Source of the DNA: an uncultured Bacteroidota bacterium | GTDB lineage: Bacteria; Bacteroidota; Bacteroidia; B-17B0; Aurantibacillaceae | DNA length: 37,984 nt | Direction of reading: 5' to 3' | Assembly (NCBI GenBank): GCA_903834765.1 | Contig: CAILKE010000044.1 | Coordinates: 1 to 37,984 of the forward strand | Part shown: positions 15,653 through 23,850 of the stretch, in pieces | Numbering within the stretch: the first letter of the stretch is position 1 | Layout of the letters: each line of letters starts with the position of its first letter | Notes under the pieces: model-generated | The model's input: only the letters and a program-made list of their open reading frames with translations | Told to the model about the DNA's origin: nothing | Database searches by the model: none | Made by a program: the position numbers and the translations under genes

Positions 15653-15936
15653 TGAACTTATCTAAAGAAATATTTTGGGATGTAGATTACTCCAAGCTCG
15701 ACTATGATAAAAGTGCGAATTGGGTAATTTGTAGAGTATTAGAATATGGTAGTTTATATGATTGGAAAGAAATACGAAAATATTATGGAATAGAAAAAAT
15801 AAAACATGCCTCTATAACTGCACGCTCTGTATCTATCAAAACAATGCATTTTATTCATAATTTTTTTAACGTTCCATTAACTGATTTTAGATGTTACAAT
15901 TCAACGCGCTCCGACCAGACACACTGGATGTATTAA
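15652..15936 (+). CDS. DUF6922 protein, antitoxin-like partner
   Basis: 94 aa starting on the last base of the kdnA stop codon (TAATG). The sequence fits the DUF6922 pattern: FWDVDYSKLDYDKSANWVIC, RVLEYGSLYDWKEIRKYYG, then EKIKHASITARSVSIKTMHF. Proteins of this type are regularly encoded directly upstream of AbiEii-type nucleotidyltransferases and are taken as their antitoxin or partner, probably DNA-binding. Here too the nucleotidyltransferase gene follows and overlaps by 46 bp. The last dozen or so residues (NSTRSDQTHWMY) fall in this overlap and may be incidental. Its place inside the kdn operon is unusual. Confidence 0.75.
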   Translation: MNLSKEIFWDVDYSKLDYDKSANWVICRVLEYGSLYDWKEIRKYYGIEKIKHASITARSVSIKTMHFIHNFFNVPLTDFRCYNSTRSDQTHWMY

Positions 15937-16511
15937 AGCTAACAATGAACGAACCTTTGTTAAACGATTTTACTTTAGTTGGTGGAACCGCTTTGGCACT
16001 GCATTTTGGACATCGAATATCTGAAGATATTGATTTATTTTGTTGGGAAAGATTTAATGTTGATGTTTTATTAAACGAATTAGAATCAAAAATTAAATTT
16101 AGTATTAAGATAAAAACACCAATAGGAGCGCATTTATTTGTTGAAACCGTTAAAACCGACATTTTATATTTTCCAAAAAAACCTATGCGAAAACCTATTT
16201 TACAAGATGGAGTAAGGCTACTGCAATTAGATGATTTGGCAGCGATGAAGTTAAATGCGATTGCAAATAGAGGTGCTAAAAAAGATTTTTATGATTTATT
16301 TTTTTTACTTGAGGTTTACTCTATTGAAAAACTAATAGAATTGTTTGCGGAAAAATTTAAACAACAAGATGTATTTGGATTATCCAAAAGTATTGGGTAT
16401 TTTAAAGATGCGGACGAAGAAGACACTCAAATTATAGTTTTAAAAGATAAAGCATTAACTTGGCAAACGGTGAAGGAAAAAATTTTAAAAGAAACTCATA
16501 AAATTTTATAA
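15891..16511 (+). CDS. AbiEii/AbiGii-type nucleotidyltransferase (toxin-like)
   Basis: 206 aa. The nucleotidyltransferase core is clear: FTLVGGTALALHFGHRISED (27-46) followed by IDLF, giving GG at 31-32 and the metal-binding pair D46 and D48. The C-terminal helical part has the family's LDDLAAMKLNAIANRGAKKD followed by FYDLFFLL. AbiEii/MenT-like enzymes are toxins of type IV-like toxin-antitoxin pairs; some add nucleotides to tRNA acceptor ends and block translation. The gene overlaps the DUF6922 gene by 46 bp and ends 7 bp before kdnB, in register with the sugar operon. It could be a toxin-antitoxin module stabilising the operon, or a recruited enzyme. Catalytic residues are intact. Confidence 0.85.
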   Translation: MLQFNALRPDTLDVLKLTMNEPLLNDFTLVGGTALALHFGHRISEDIDLFCWERFNVDVLLNELESKIKFSIKIKTPIGAHLFVETVKTDILYFPKKPMRKPILQDGVRLLQLDDLAAMKLNAIANRGAKKDFYDLFFLLEVYSIEKLIELFAEKFKQQDVFGLSKSIGYFKDADEEDTQIIVLKDKALTWQTVKEKILKETHKIL

Positions 16512-16518
16512 CAAAACA

Positions 16519-17601
16519 ATGCAACACAAAAATTTTAAAAACATTGATAAAGTAACATATGGTCGTGGTTCTTTTGCGCAATTAGCAGAAACGGTTGAAC
16601 CCGTTCGTCAAGAAAATAACAGGTACTTTGTTTACGTTGTCGATAATTATTTTAATGGGAAAACCTTATCAACTAAGCTTCAAAACAAAGCTGAGGATTT
16701 AATTTATTACATTGATGTTGATCCTCATGAACCCAAAACAGAACAAATAGATACACTTCGCGACGAAATCCTTGCTAAGCAAGGATTACCAAGTGGCGTG
16801 ATTGGTATTGGCGGCGGAAGTATTATGGATATTGCAAAAGCTTTATCGTTAATGCTAACGAACGAAGGTTCTTCTACTTTATATCAAGGATTAAATTTAG
16901 TTAAGAAACCGGGTATTTATCATTTAGGTGTTCCAACTATTTCTGGTACAGGTGCCGAAGTATCAATGACAGCAGTGCTTACAGGTCCTGAAAAAAAATT
17001 AGGGTTAAAATGTGATTGGACGGTTTTCAATCAAGTAATTCTAGATCCGGAATTAATTGCCTCTGTCCCTACCGATTGGTGGTTTTATACAGGTATGGAT
17101 ACTTACATTCACTGTATCGAATCAGAAACTGGTATACGTAACAATGCTTTTAGTTTAGCCTATGGCGAGCAATCTCTTAAATTATGCAGAGAAGTATTTT
17201 TAGGAGAAAACGCTGGTCGTACTCCCGAAAATGATGATAAATTAATGGTGGCTTCTTTAATGGGAGGTTTAAGTTTAACCTATAGTGAAGTTGGTGCTTG
17301 CCATGCAATCAGTTATGGTTTATCAATGATTTTAGGCACTCGTCACTGTTATGCTAATTGTATTATCTTCCAACATTTAGGTGATATTTATTTGAAAGGG
17401 CACAGTGAGTTTATGCAAATGATTGAGAAGCATAAAATTGTATTGCCTCAAAACCTTAGTAAAGACTGGACAGAAGAACAAATTACAGCAATGGCTACTG
17501 TTTCTTATAATTTACCATTTATGTGGAATCACGCATTTGGCGATAATTACAAAGAAATTGCAACCATAGATTATATTAAAGATTTATTTAGAAGATTGTA
17601 A
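16519..17601 (+). CDS. kdnB: 3-deoxy-D-manno-octulosonate 8-oxidase KdnB
   Basis: 360-aa iron-type (group III) alcohol dehydrogenase. NAD(P)-binding GIGGGSIMDIAKAL spans 96-109. The metal ligands are D194 and H198 in MDTYIHCIE, H262 in GACHAISYG and H276 in GTRHCYANC. A further WNHAFG motif (about 336-341) is typical of the family. In Shewanella, KdnB oxidises the C8 hydroxyl of Kdo to an aldehyde, which KdnA then aminates. Co-location with kdnA and kdsA supports the same role here. It starts 7 bp after the nucleotidyltransferase gene. Without the context it would only be called a group III alcohol dehydrogenase. Confidence 0.85.
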   Translation: MQHKNFKNIDKVTYGRGSFAQLAETVEPVRQENNRYFVYVVDNYFNGKTLSTKLQNKAEDLIYYIDVDPHEPKTEQIDTLRDEILAKQGLPSGVIGIGGGSIMDIAKALSLMLTNEGSSTLYQGLNLVKKPGIYHLGVPTISGTGAEVSMTAVLTGPEKKLGLKCDWTVFNQVILDPELIASVPTDWWFYTGMDTYIHCIESETGIRNNAFSLAYGEQSLKLCREVFLGENAGRTPENDDKLMVASLMGGLSLTYSEVGACHAISYGLSMILGTRHCYANCIIFQHLGDIYLKGHSEFMQMIEKHKIVLPQNLSKDWTEEQITAMATVSYNLPFMWNHAFGDNYKEIATIDYIKDLFRRL

Positions 17602-17605
17602 ACCT

Positions 17606-17670
17606 TGTCATTTCGAGCGGAGTCGAGAATCAATTATCACTTCTCGATAAGCTTAGCACTCGAAGTGACA
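17606..17670. repeat. REP-like nested palindrome between kdnB and kdsA
   Basis: Outer arms TGTCATTTCGAG (17606-17617) and CTCGAAGTGACA (17659-17670) pair with one mismatch. Inner arms TCGAGAA and TTCTCGA pair perfectly around an 11-nt loop. TGTCATTTCGAG...TCGAGAA elements are familiar dispersed palindromes in Flavobacteria-like genomes. The element fills most of the 88-bp gap and could affect relative expression of kdsA. Confidence 0.7.
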
Positions 17671-17689
17671 TAAATTAAAAACAAAAAAC

Positions 17690-18520
17690 ATGTCAAAAAA
17701 AATAGTTAAAGTAGGAGATATTGAATGTGGAAGTAAAGAATTATTCTTGATTTCAGGACCCTGTGTTATTGAAGACGAATTAATTATGATGAAAACAGCT
17801 GAGAAATTAAAAGAAGTCTCTGAGCGTTTAAATATCAAAATAATTTATAAATCTTCTTTCACTAAAGATAACCGTAGTAGTTTAGATTACTACCAAGGAC
17901 CAGGTTTAGCTGCAGGTGTTAAATTATTAGGAAAAATCAAAGAACAATTTGGATTCCCTATATTAACAGATATTCACTCACACGATCAAGCGGAAGCAGC
18001 AGCAGAGGTTTGCGACGTATTACAAATTCCAGCATACTTATGCATGCAATCATCTTTATTAGTAGCATCTGCTAAAACAGGGCGCGTCATCAATATTAAA
18101 CATGGTCAATTTTTAGCACCTGATAATATGAAACATCCCGTACAAAAATGTATTGATAGCGGAAACGATCAAGTGATTTTAACGGAACGTGGTTACTCTT
18201 TTGGATACAATGATTTAATTGTTGATCCTCGTGCTTTTTATCACATGAATAATATTGGTTATCCTGTAGTGTTTGACGTTACGCATTGTGTTCGTAAATA
18301 TGGTATTCCAAGCTCTGATAAAAAAGGCGGCGCTCGTGAGTTTTTACCTGTATTAGCAAGAGCAGGTGTAGCAAGTGGTATTGATGGGATGTTTATCGAA
18401 ACTCACCCGGAACCTGAAAAAGCCTTATGTGACGCAGCTTCACAACTATGCGTTTATGATTTGGAAGAGTTTTTAAAACCAATCATTGAACTACATAACG
18501 TAGAAGTAAAATACAGATAG
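17690..18520 (+). CDS. kdsA: Kdo-8-phosphate synthase KdsA, metal-dependent class
   Basis: 276 aa. It condenses phosphoenolpyruvate with arabinose-5-phosphate to Kdo-8-phosphate, the committed step of Kdo synthesis. Motifs: ISGPCVIEDE (21-30), YKSSFTKDNRSSLDYYQGPG, KHGQFLAPDNMKHP, VFDVTHCVRKYG and FIETHPEPEKALCDAASQL. C25 occupies the place of the metal-ligand cysteine of metal-dependent enzymes such as that of Aquifex (asparagine in E. coli). The expected His (THC), Glu (ETHP) and Asp (CDAA) ligands are also present. It follows kdnB by 88 bp across a palindromic repeat. The product, once dephosphorylated, is the substrate for KdnB/KdnA. Confidence 0.96.
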   Translation: MSKKIVKVGDIECGSKELFLISGPCVIEDELIMMKTAEKLKEVSERLNIKIIYKSSFTKDNRSSLDYYQGPGLAAGVKLLGKIKEQFGFPILTDIHSHDQAEAAAEVCDVLQIPAYLCMQSSLLVASAKTGRVINIKHGQFLAPDNMKHPVQKCIDSGNDQVILTERGYSFGYNDLIVDPRAFYHMNNIGYPVVFDVTHCVRKYGIPSSDKKGGAREFLPVLARAGVASGIDGMFIETHPEPEKALCDAASQLCVYDLEEFLKPIIELHNVEVKYR

Positions 18521-18667
18521 TAACTATATTTCATTATCATTTCTAAATTATATTGTGTTGTTACTTTGAATAATGACATAATTCATAATGTGATAAATAT
18601 CCCTTTATCTTTAGTGTAGTTTTCCTTTATGAAATGTATCTTTAAGTAACTTAATTAGGTTAAAATA

Positions 18668-19567
18668 ATGAAAACTCTAAAAACATATACATTACTATTT
18701 ATTATTTTAATTATTAGTAATACTATTGTTTCTCAAATTAATGTTTACAAACCCTTTCCGCAAGTATACGGGCATTGGTCTATAGGACAGCAACATTTTG
18801 GAAGTCCTCCTGGGCCTCAAACTCTTAGTTATCATGATTATATAGCAAATGGTGATACTGTCGTTGGAGCTTATACATACAAAAAAGTAACGTATGCTTT
18901 AAGTCAACCAAGTCCTTTTTCTTTCGGTACACATGTTTTTAAATTTGCGTATAGGAATGACATACCAAATAAAAAAGTTTACTACTTAGATGTAACAGGT
19001 GGCATTAATAAAGATACGTTGTGGTATGATTTTAATTTGAATGTAGGAGATACAATTAAAAATACTTATGCTTATTCAAATTACGGTTGGATGAACGGAA
19101 ATCAAAGAAATATTGTTACTTCAATAGATAGCATATTAATATGTGGAGTTTATCATAAAAAATTTAATGTTACTTGTAGTTCACCGTTTACTGGTTTATC
19201 ATTAATTGAAGGGCAAGGTTTTGAGGATAGATTTGTGCAAACAGGCTTTCAAGGAGGCTGTCCATTTGAACCAGCAGATTTATATGATTCGGGATTTTCA
19301 TCCTGTGATGTTGGCATTAACGAAATTAATATTGAAAAAAATAACATTTATGTTTATCCAAACCCTGTTGTCAATGATTTTAAAATAAACACATCATTAA
19401 CGCTTTCTAATTATACAATCTTAAATAATATAGGCGAGATTGTGCAACAAGGAAAATATAAAAAGCAAGAATCGATTCTTTTTTCTGAATACTTATGTGG
19501 TTTGTATCTAATAAGTATGCAAGACGAGAAAGGAAAAACTTATCAAACAAAGTTTATAAAACAATAA
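18668..19567 (+). CDS. Type IX secretion cargo protein with C-terminal sorting domain
   Basis: 299 aa. A signal peptide (core YTLLFIILIISNTIVSQ, residues 7-23) takes it to the periplasm. The middle (25-220) has no recognised enzyme motif; it is rich in Tyr, Gly and Asn with four Cys, and has the beta-rich style of surface proteins (KVYYLDVTGG, DTLWYDFNLNVGDTI). The last 75 residues are a type A sorting domain: NNIYVYPNPVVNDFKIN, NYTILNNIGEIVQQGKY, then GLYLISMQDEKGKTYQTKF ending in KQ. Such a domain directs export through the type IX system and attachment to the cell surface. PorQ, part of that attachment machinery, is encoded 7 kb downstream. Function of the exported part unknown. Confidence 0.85.
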   Translation: MKTLKTYTLLFIILIISNTIVSQINVYKPFPQVYGHWSIGQQHFGSPPGPQTLSYHDYIANGDTVVGAYTYKKVTYALSQPSPFSFGTHVFKFAYRNDIPNKKVYYLDVTGGINKDTLWYDFNLNVGDTIKNTYAYSNYGWMNGNQRNIVTSIDSILICGVYHKKFNVTCSSPFTGLSLIEGQGFEDRFVQTGFQGGCPFEPADLYDSGFSSCDVGINEINIEKNNIYVYPNPVVNDFKINTSLTLSNYTILNNIGEIVQQGKYKKQESILFSEYLCGLYLISMQDEKGKTYQTKFIKQ

Positions 19568-19661
19568 CTTGGCAATAATATTAGGTATTTCAGTCCTTTA
19601 AAGCGTTAATACATTTATATAACCATTGGTGTATAAAGTGCTATAAACTCCATAAAAATCA

Positions 19662-19669
19662 TATTTTTG
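19662..19669 (+). promoter_or_regulatory. -7 element directly before the CPBP gene
   Basis: TATTTTTG is an exact TAnnTTTG match ending 3 bp before the first ATG (19673). A start point 5-8 nt after this element would fall on or just after the ATGATG, implying a leaderless transcript. No convincing -33 TTG is seen at the right distance. Confidence 0.45.
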
Positions 19670-19672
19670 TGT

Positions 19673-20752
19673 ATGATGCAAATACAAGACTATTCTCAAG
19701 AAAATCTTCTAAGTAAATCACCCTTTCTCAATCGCTTTCTAACGAAAGGATTCGTAACAGGTAAAAACGAACGGTGGATGTACATCTTAGGAATATTGTC
19801 AGCTATTCTTGGCTATTTAACTTTTCAACTAATTATGATGATTCCATTATTGGCAGCTGCCTCTAGGAAGGGAATTAACATGAGTGAAATAATAAAAAAT
19901 CCCAACATACTTTTCAATCCTGATACAATTGGTATGAATCGCTCAGTGCTGCTAGCTTTAATGATGGGGATGTTTGTATTCACACTGTTATTTTTATGGA
20001 TGGCACTAAAATTTATTCATAAAAAAACGCTACCATCAATTATCACTGGCTTTGCAAACATTCGTTGGAATCGTTACTTTTTTTCGTTTTCAGTTTGGTC
20101 TGGTTTAATAATCCTACTTACTATAATTTCCTATTTTACATCACCTGAAGAAATGGAAATACGATTTGATGCCACTAAATTTATAGTACTACTAATTGTT
20201 GCTATTATTTTTGTTCCAATCCAAACTGCTACAGAAGAACTACTTTTCAGAGGATACCTAATGCAAGGATTATCTCAATACACAATAAAACTAAGATATT
20301 TCAGTATAATGAAATTTCAATGGATTGATTTATTTCCAAATTTTAATGAGAAATTAAAATTATTTAGTATAAAATTATTTAGAAATGGAATAACACCTTT
20401 AATCATTACTTCTATATTATTTGGATTAATGCACGCTTCAAACCCCGAGGCTAAAGCACACGGATTATTAATTATGATGCCTTATTACATTTTCTTCGGT
20501 GCATTCTTAGGTATCCTCACCTTATTAGATGAAGGTGCAGAATTAGCTATGGGTATTCATTGCGCTAATAACTTAGTATCGAGTTTACTCATCACTTCAA
20601 AGAATTCTGTATTACAAACAGATGCCATTTTTTATACGACATCTGAAAATCCAGGAGGTGAATTTATCATGTGGATTGCTATGGCAACCATTTGTTTTTT
20701 TATTCTACATAAAAAATACACTTTATCTAATTGGAAATTAATCTTACGCTAA
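19673..20752 (+). CDS. CPBP-family intramembrane metalloprotease
   Basis: About 359 aa; I prefer ATG 19673 (or 19676), since the frame's earlier TTG is inside a promoter element. Roughly eight hydrophobic segments are present, including MYILGILSAILGYLTFQLIM and FIVLLIVAIIFVPIQTA. CPBP (CaaX protease and bacteriocin-processing) motifs are TATEELLFRGYLMQ (E188, E189 and R193 in this numbering), FGLMHASNP with a His, and the last motif GIHCANNLVSSLL. A long cytoplasmic or periplasmic loop between motif 1 and motif 2 (about 200-245) is larger than usual. Such proteins process or protect membrane substrates; the target is unknown. The M61 peptidase gene starts 11 bp downstream. Confidence 0.85.
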   Translation: MMQIQDYSQENLLSKSPFLNRFLTKGFVTGKNERWMYILGILSAILGYLTFQLIMMIPLLAAASRKGINMSEIIKNPNILFNPDTIGMNRSVLLALMMGMFVFTLLFLWMALKFIHKKTLPSIITGFANIRWNRYFFSFSVWSGLIILLTIISYFTSPEEMEIRFDATKFIVLLIVAIIFVPIQTATEELLFRGYLMQGLSQYTIKLRYFSIMKFQWIDLFPNFNEKLKLFSIKLFRNGITPLIITSILFGLMHASNPEAKAHGLLIMMPYYIFFGAFLGILTLLDEGAELAMGIHCANNLVSSLLITSKNSVLQTDAIFYTTSENPGGEFIMWIAMATICFFILHKKYTLSNWKLILR

Positions 20753-20763
20753 CTGCTACTTCT

Positions 20764-22608
20764 ATGAAAAAAATTATTTTTATTATATCATCTCTTTTAT
20801 CAATAAATTCAGCATTTGCAGATGGCGACTACCATTACTCCGTTGATTTAACCAACGCAAGTAATGATAAATTAACTATTAAGTTATCACCTCCTGATAT
20901 GACTGAAAACGAAACCGTTTTTATGTTTCCGGCAATGGTACCAGGCACTTACGAGGTTTACGATTTCGGACGTTTTGTATCTAACTTCAAAGCAGAAGGT
21001 AAAGATGGTAAAATAATTACTATCGAAAAATTAACTGTTAATTCTTATAAACTCTCTCCTGCCTCTGCTATCAAGGAAATTAGCTATGAAGTTGAAGATA
21101 CGTGGGATACAGAAATTAAAGAAAAAAAGGTATTTGAACCAGGTGGATCCGACATTGAAGACGGAAAGGTATTTGGCATTAACACACATTGTTTTTTTGG
21201 ATACTTTAAAAATAAAATTGAAACCAACTTTATTTTAGAGTTTACAAAACCAAAAGGCTTTTATGCATCTACGAGTTTAACCAACTTAAAAAGCGGCGAA
21301 ACAAAAGATGTTATATCAGTTTACAATTATCATGATTTAGTTGATGCGCCAATTTTATATTGTCAACCTGACACAACTACCATTAGCATTGGAGAAGCGC
21401 ATGTTTTGATTTCAGTGTATTCTCCTAATAAAATTGTATCGTCTAATTTTGTTGCAAGAAATCTAAAAGAATTATTATTTGCACAAGCCGAATATTTAGG
21501 CGGGGAATTGCCAATAAGTAAATATGCTTTCCTATTTTATTTTGCTGATAAACCTACTTTAACTGGATCTGCGGGAGCTTTAGAGCATTCATATTCTTCT
21601 TTTTATTCTTTACCAGAAGCTGATACTAGCGATTTAGCTCAAGAAATAAGAGATGTATCTGCCCATGAATTCTTTCATATAGTAACACCATTAAGCATTC
21701 ACTCTCACGAAATTGGTGAATTTGATTTTAATAATCCACTGATGAGTAAGCATTTATGGCTATACGAAGGCTTAACGGAATATGCCGCGCACCATATGCA
21801 AGTAAAAACTGGTCTAATTGAATTCGATGATTTTTTTGATGTGATGATTCAAAAAATGCAAAATGCACGTAACTCTTATAATGATACTGTTCCGTTTACA
21901 GTTATGAGTAAATATGCCTTAGATAAATATAAAAGTCAATATCCTAATGTATACGAAAAAGGAGCAGTCATAGGCATGTGTCTTGATATAACGTTACGCT
22001 ATTACAGCGATGGAAAATATGGGACTCAAGAACTCATGAAAGACTTATCAAAACAGTATGGTAAAACAAAATCATTTAATGATGATGATTTATTTTCAGA
22101 CATCGAAAAATTATCTTACAAAGAAGTTCGTTATTTTTTAGATACATATGTAGCAGGCTCTAAACCTTTACCATTCAAAGATATTTTCGCAATGGTAGGA
22201 CTAAATTATACTGAAAAACGAGTGGTCGAAAAAATTACTTTAGGAGGCATTGCTGTTGGTTATAATCCTAAAACAAGTCATTTAGTAGTTGTAAACACAG
22301 ATAAATTAGACGATTTCGGAAAAAAATTAAAGTTTAAAGAAGGTGATGAAATTCTCACATTTAACAACAGAAAATTAGCGTTAGATAATATGAAAGATGT
22401 ACTTGGAGGGTTTATGGAAAATGCTAAAACGAATGATAAACTTATGATAGAAGTTTTACGCAAAGATAAAAAAGGCAATGAAACCATAAAAAAACTAAAA
22501 GCAAAAGTTAAACCTGTAAAGGTTACTGAAACTGATTTATTAGAATTAAATGATAAAGCTACTGAACAGCAATTAAATGCTCGTAAAGAATGGTTAGGAA
22601 TAAATTAA
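20764..22608 (+). CDS. M61-family peptidase with PDZ domain
   Basis: 614 aa from ATG 20764; a longer in-frame start at 20731 overlaps the CPBP gene and would bury the signal peptide. Signal peptide: MKKIIFIISSLLSINSAFA, cleavage near residue 19. The N-terminal beta domain (20-210) precedes a gluzincin catalytic domain with HEFFH (301-305) and the third zinc ligand E335 in LYEGLTEYAA. A C-terminal PDZ-like region (about 505-595) has KFKEGDEILTFNNRKLALDN. This is the glycyl aminopeptidase family (M61), here periplasmic or surface-exposed. It probably shares a transcript with the membrane protease upstream. Confidence 0.9.
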   Translation: MKKIIFIISSLLSINSAFADGDYHYSVDLTNASNDKLTIKLSPPDMTENETVFMFPAMVPGTYEVYDFGRFVSNFKAEGKDGKIITIEKLTVNSYKLSPASAIKEISYEVEDTWDTEIKEKKVFEPGGSDIEDGKVFGINTHCFFGYFKNKIETNFILEFTKPKGFYASTSLTNLKSGETKDVISVYNYHDLVDAPILYCQPDTTTISIGEAHVLISVYSPNKIVSSNFVARNLKELLFAQAEYLGGELPISKYAFLFYFADKPTLTGSAGALEHSYSSFYSLPEADTSDLAQEIRDVSAHEFFHIVTPLSIHSHEIGEFDFNNPLMSKHLWLYEGLTEYAAHHMQVKTGLIEFDDFFDVMIQKMQNARNSYNDTVPFTVMSKYALDKYKSQYPNVYEKGAVIGMCLDITLRYYSDGKYGTQELMKDLSKQYGKTKSFNDDDLFSDIEKLSYKEVRYFLDTYVAGSKPLPFKDIFAMVGLNYTEKRVVEKITLGGIAVGYNPKTSHLVVVNTDKLDDFGKKLKFKEGDEILTFNNRKLALDNMKDVLGGFMENAKTNDKLMIEVLRKDKKGNETIKKLKAKVKPVKVTETDLLELNDKATEQQLNARKEWLGIN

Positions 22609-22698
22609 ACAGACAAAAGATTAATGATTAAAGATTTATGACAAATAACTCAATCTGAAATATCATGTATCCTACATCATTTATCTTTCATCTAAATT

Positions 22699-23724
22699 AT
22701 GAATAAAAAACAAAACATATACTGGACATGCCAAATTTTAGGTTGGACATTATATGCTGCCATCAATTTATTTTTCTTTAAGCTGAGCTATATTACTACT
22801 GTTTTAGACATTCTCAACTTTTTAATTTGGGTTCCTGTTGGTATAACTGTAACGCACGTATTTAGATATGTAGTTATTACATTTAATATATTAAAATTTA
22901 AATTATTCAAACAAATATCTGTAATTATTATAGCGAGCATTTTAATGGCCTTCTTTTATTTTTTACTAACAGTTGGTTTAACAAAAGTATTTGGAATAAT
23001 AACATACAAAATAAATTTAGTGGCTGCTTTTACTACTATTTTAAACTGTACCGGTGTATTTATATTTTGGTCGCTCATCTATTTTGGATTTCACTTTTTT
23101 GATAATTACAAAAAAGCGGAAATTCAAAACCTACGTTTAGAAGCTAATACCAAGGAAGCAGAGCTAAATAAATTAAAATCACAACTAAATCCTCATTTTA
23201 TGTTCAATAGTATGAACAGTATCAGAGCGTTAGTTGATGAAGATCCTAAAAAAGCAAAAGTAGCAATTACCCAGTTATCCAATATTTTGCGTAACACGCT
23301 TTTGATGCACAAAAATAAATTCAATACCCTTGAAGAAGAATTAGCTTTAGTAAAAGATTATTTAGAATTAGAACATATACGCTATGAAGAACGCTTACAC
23401 TTTACATTTGATATAGAACCGAATACTTTGCAAAAACAAATACCACCAATGATGTTACAAACCCTCGTTGAAAATGGTATAAAACATGGAATTAGTAAAT
23501 ACCCCGAAGGCGGTGAAATAAAAATAACAACTATGCTTATGGACAATGAATTAAAAATATCAATTTTGAATACAGGTCAAATTGAAAACAAAACTTCCGA
23601 AACTGGCTTTGGTGTTACCAATACAACACATCGCTTAGAATTATTGTTTGGAAAAAACGCAACCTTTTTACTAAAAAATAATGATTCAAAAAATGTATTA
23701 AGTGAAATTGTCATTAAAATATAA
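22699..23724 (+). CDS. LytS-type sensor histidine kinase
   Basis: 341 aa. Four membrane helices fall in the first 135 residues (around 11-28, 37-61, 73-95 and 108-133), with only short loops and so no large sensor domain. A short coiled coil follows (about 137-160), then the His_kinase box QLNPHFMFNSMNSIRALV with phosphorylated H166, and an HATPase region with the N-box LVENGIKHGI and a G-box TGFGVTN. This is the common Bacteroidota LytS/YehU-like type that signals to a LytTR regulator. The matching regulator gene follows after 126 bp. The stimulus is unknown. Confidence 0.93.
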   Translation: MNKKQNIYWTCQILGWTLYAAINLFFFKLSYITTVLDILNFLIWVPVGITVTHVFRYVVITFNILKFKLFKQISVIIIASILMAFFYFLLTVGLTKVFGIITYKINLVAAFTTILNCTGVFIFWSLIYFGFHFFDNYKKAEIQNLRLEANTKEAELNKLKSQLNPHFMFNSMNSIRALVDEDPKKAKVAITQLSNILRNTLLMHKNKFNTLEEELALVKDYLELEHIRYEERLHFTFDIEPNTLQKQIPPMMLQTLVENGIKHGISKYPEGGEIKITTMLMDNELKISILNTGQIENKTSETGFGVTNTTHRLELLFGKNATFLLKNNDSKNVLSEIVIKI

Positions 23725-23850
23725 AACTATATTAAAAAAATTAATCATCAAAAATCATATAAACCCTGAAATATTCATGTTTATTAATAAAACACAAAGA
23801 TTAAACTGGATATACGATATGACAACTTAAAAAACAAAAAATTTAAAGAT

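Noticed and set aside
20731-20763. Upstream start for the M61 peptidase
   Set aside because: It overlaps the CPBP gene and would place 11 residues before an otherwise ideal signal peptide.
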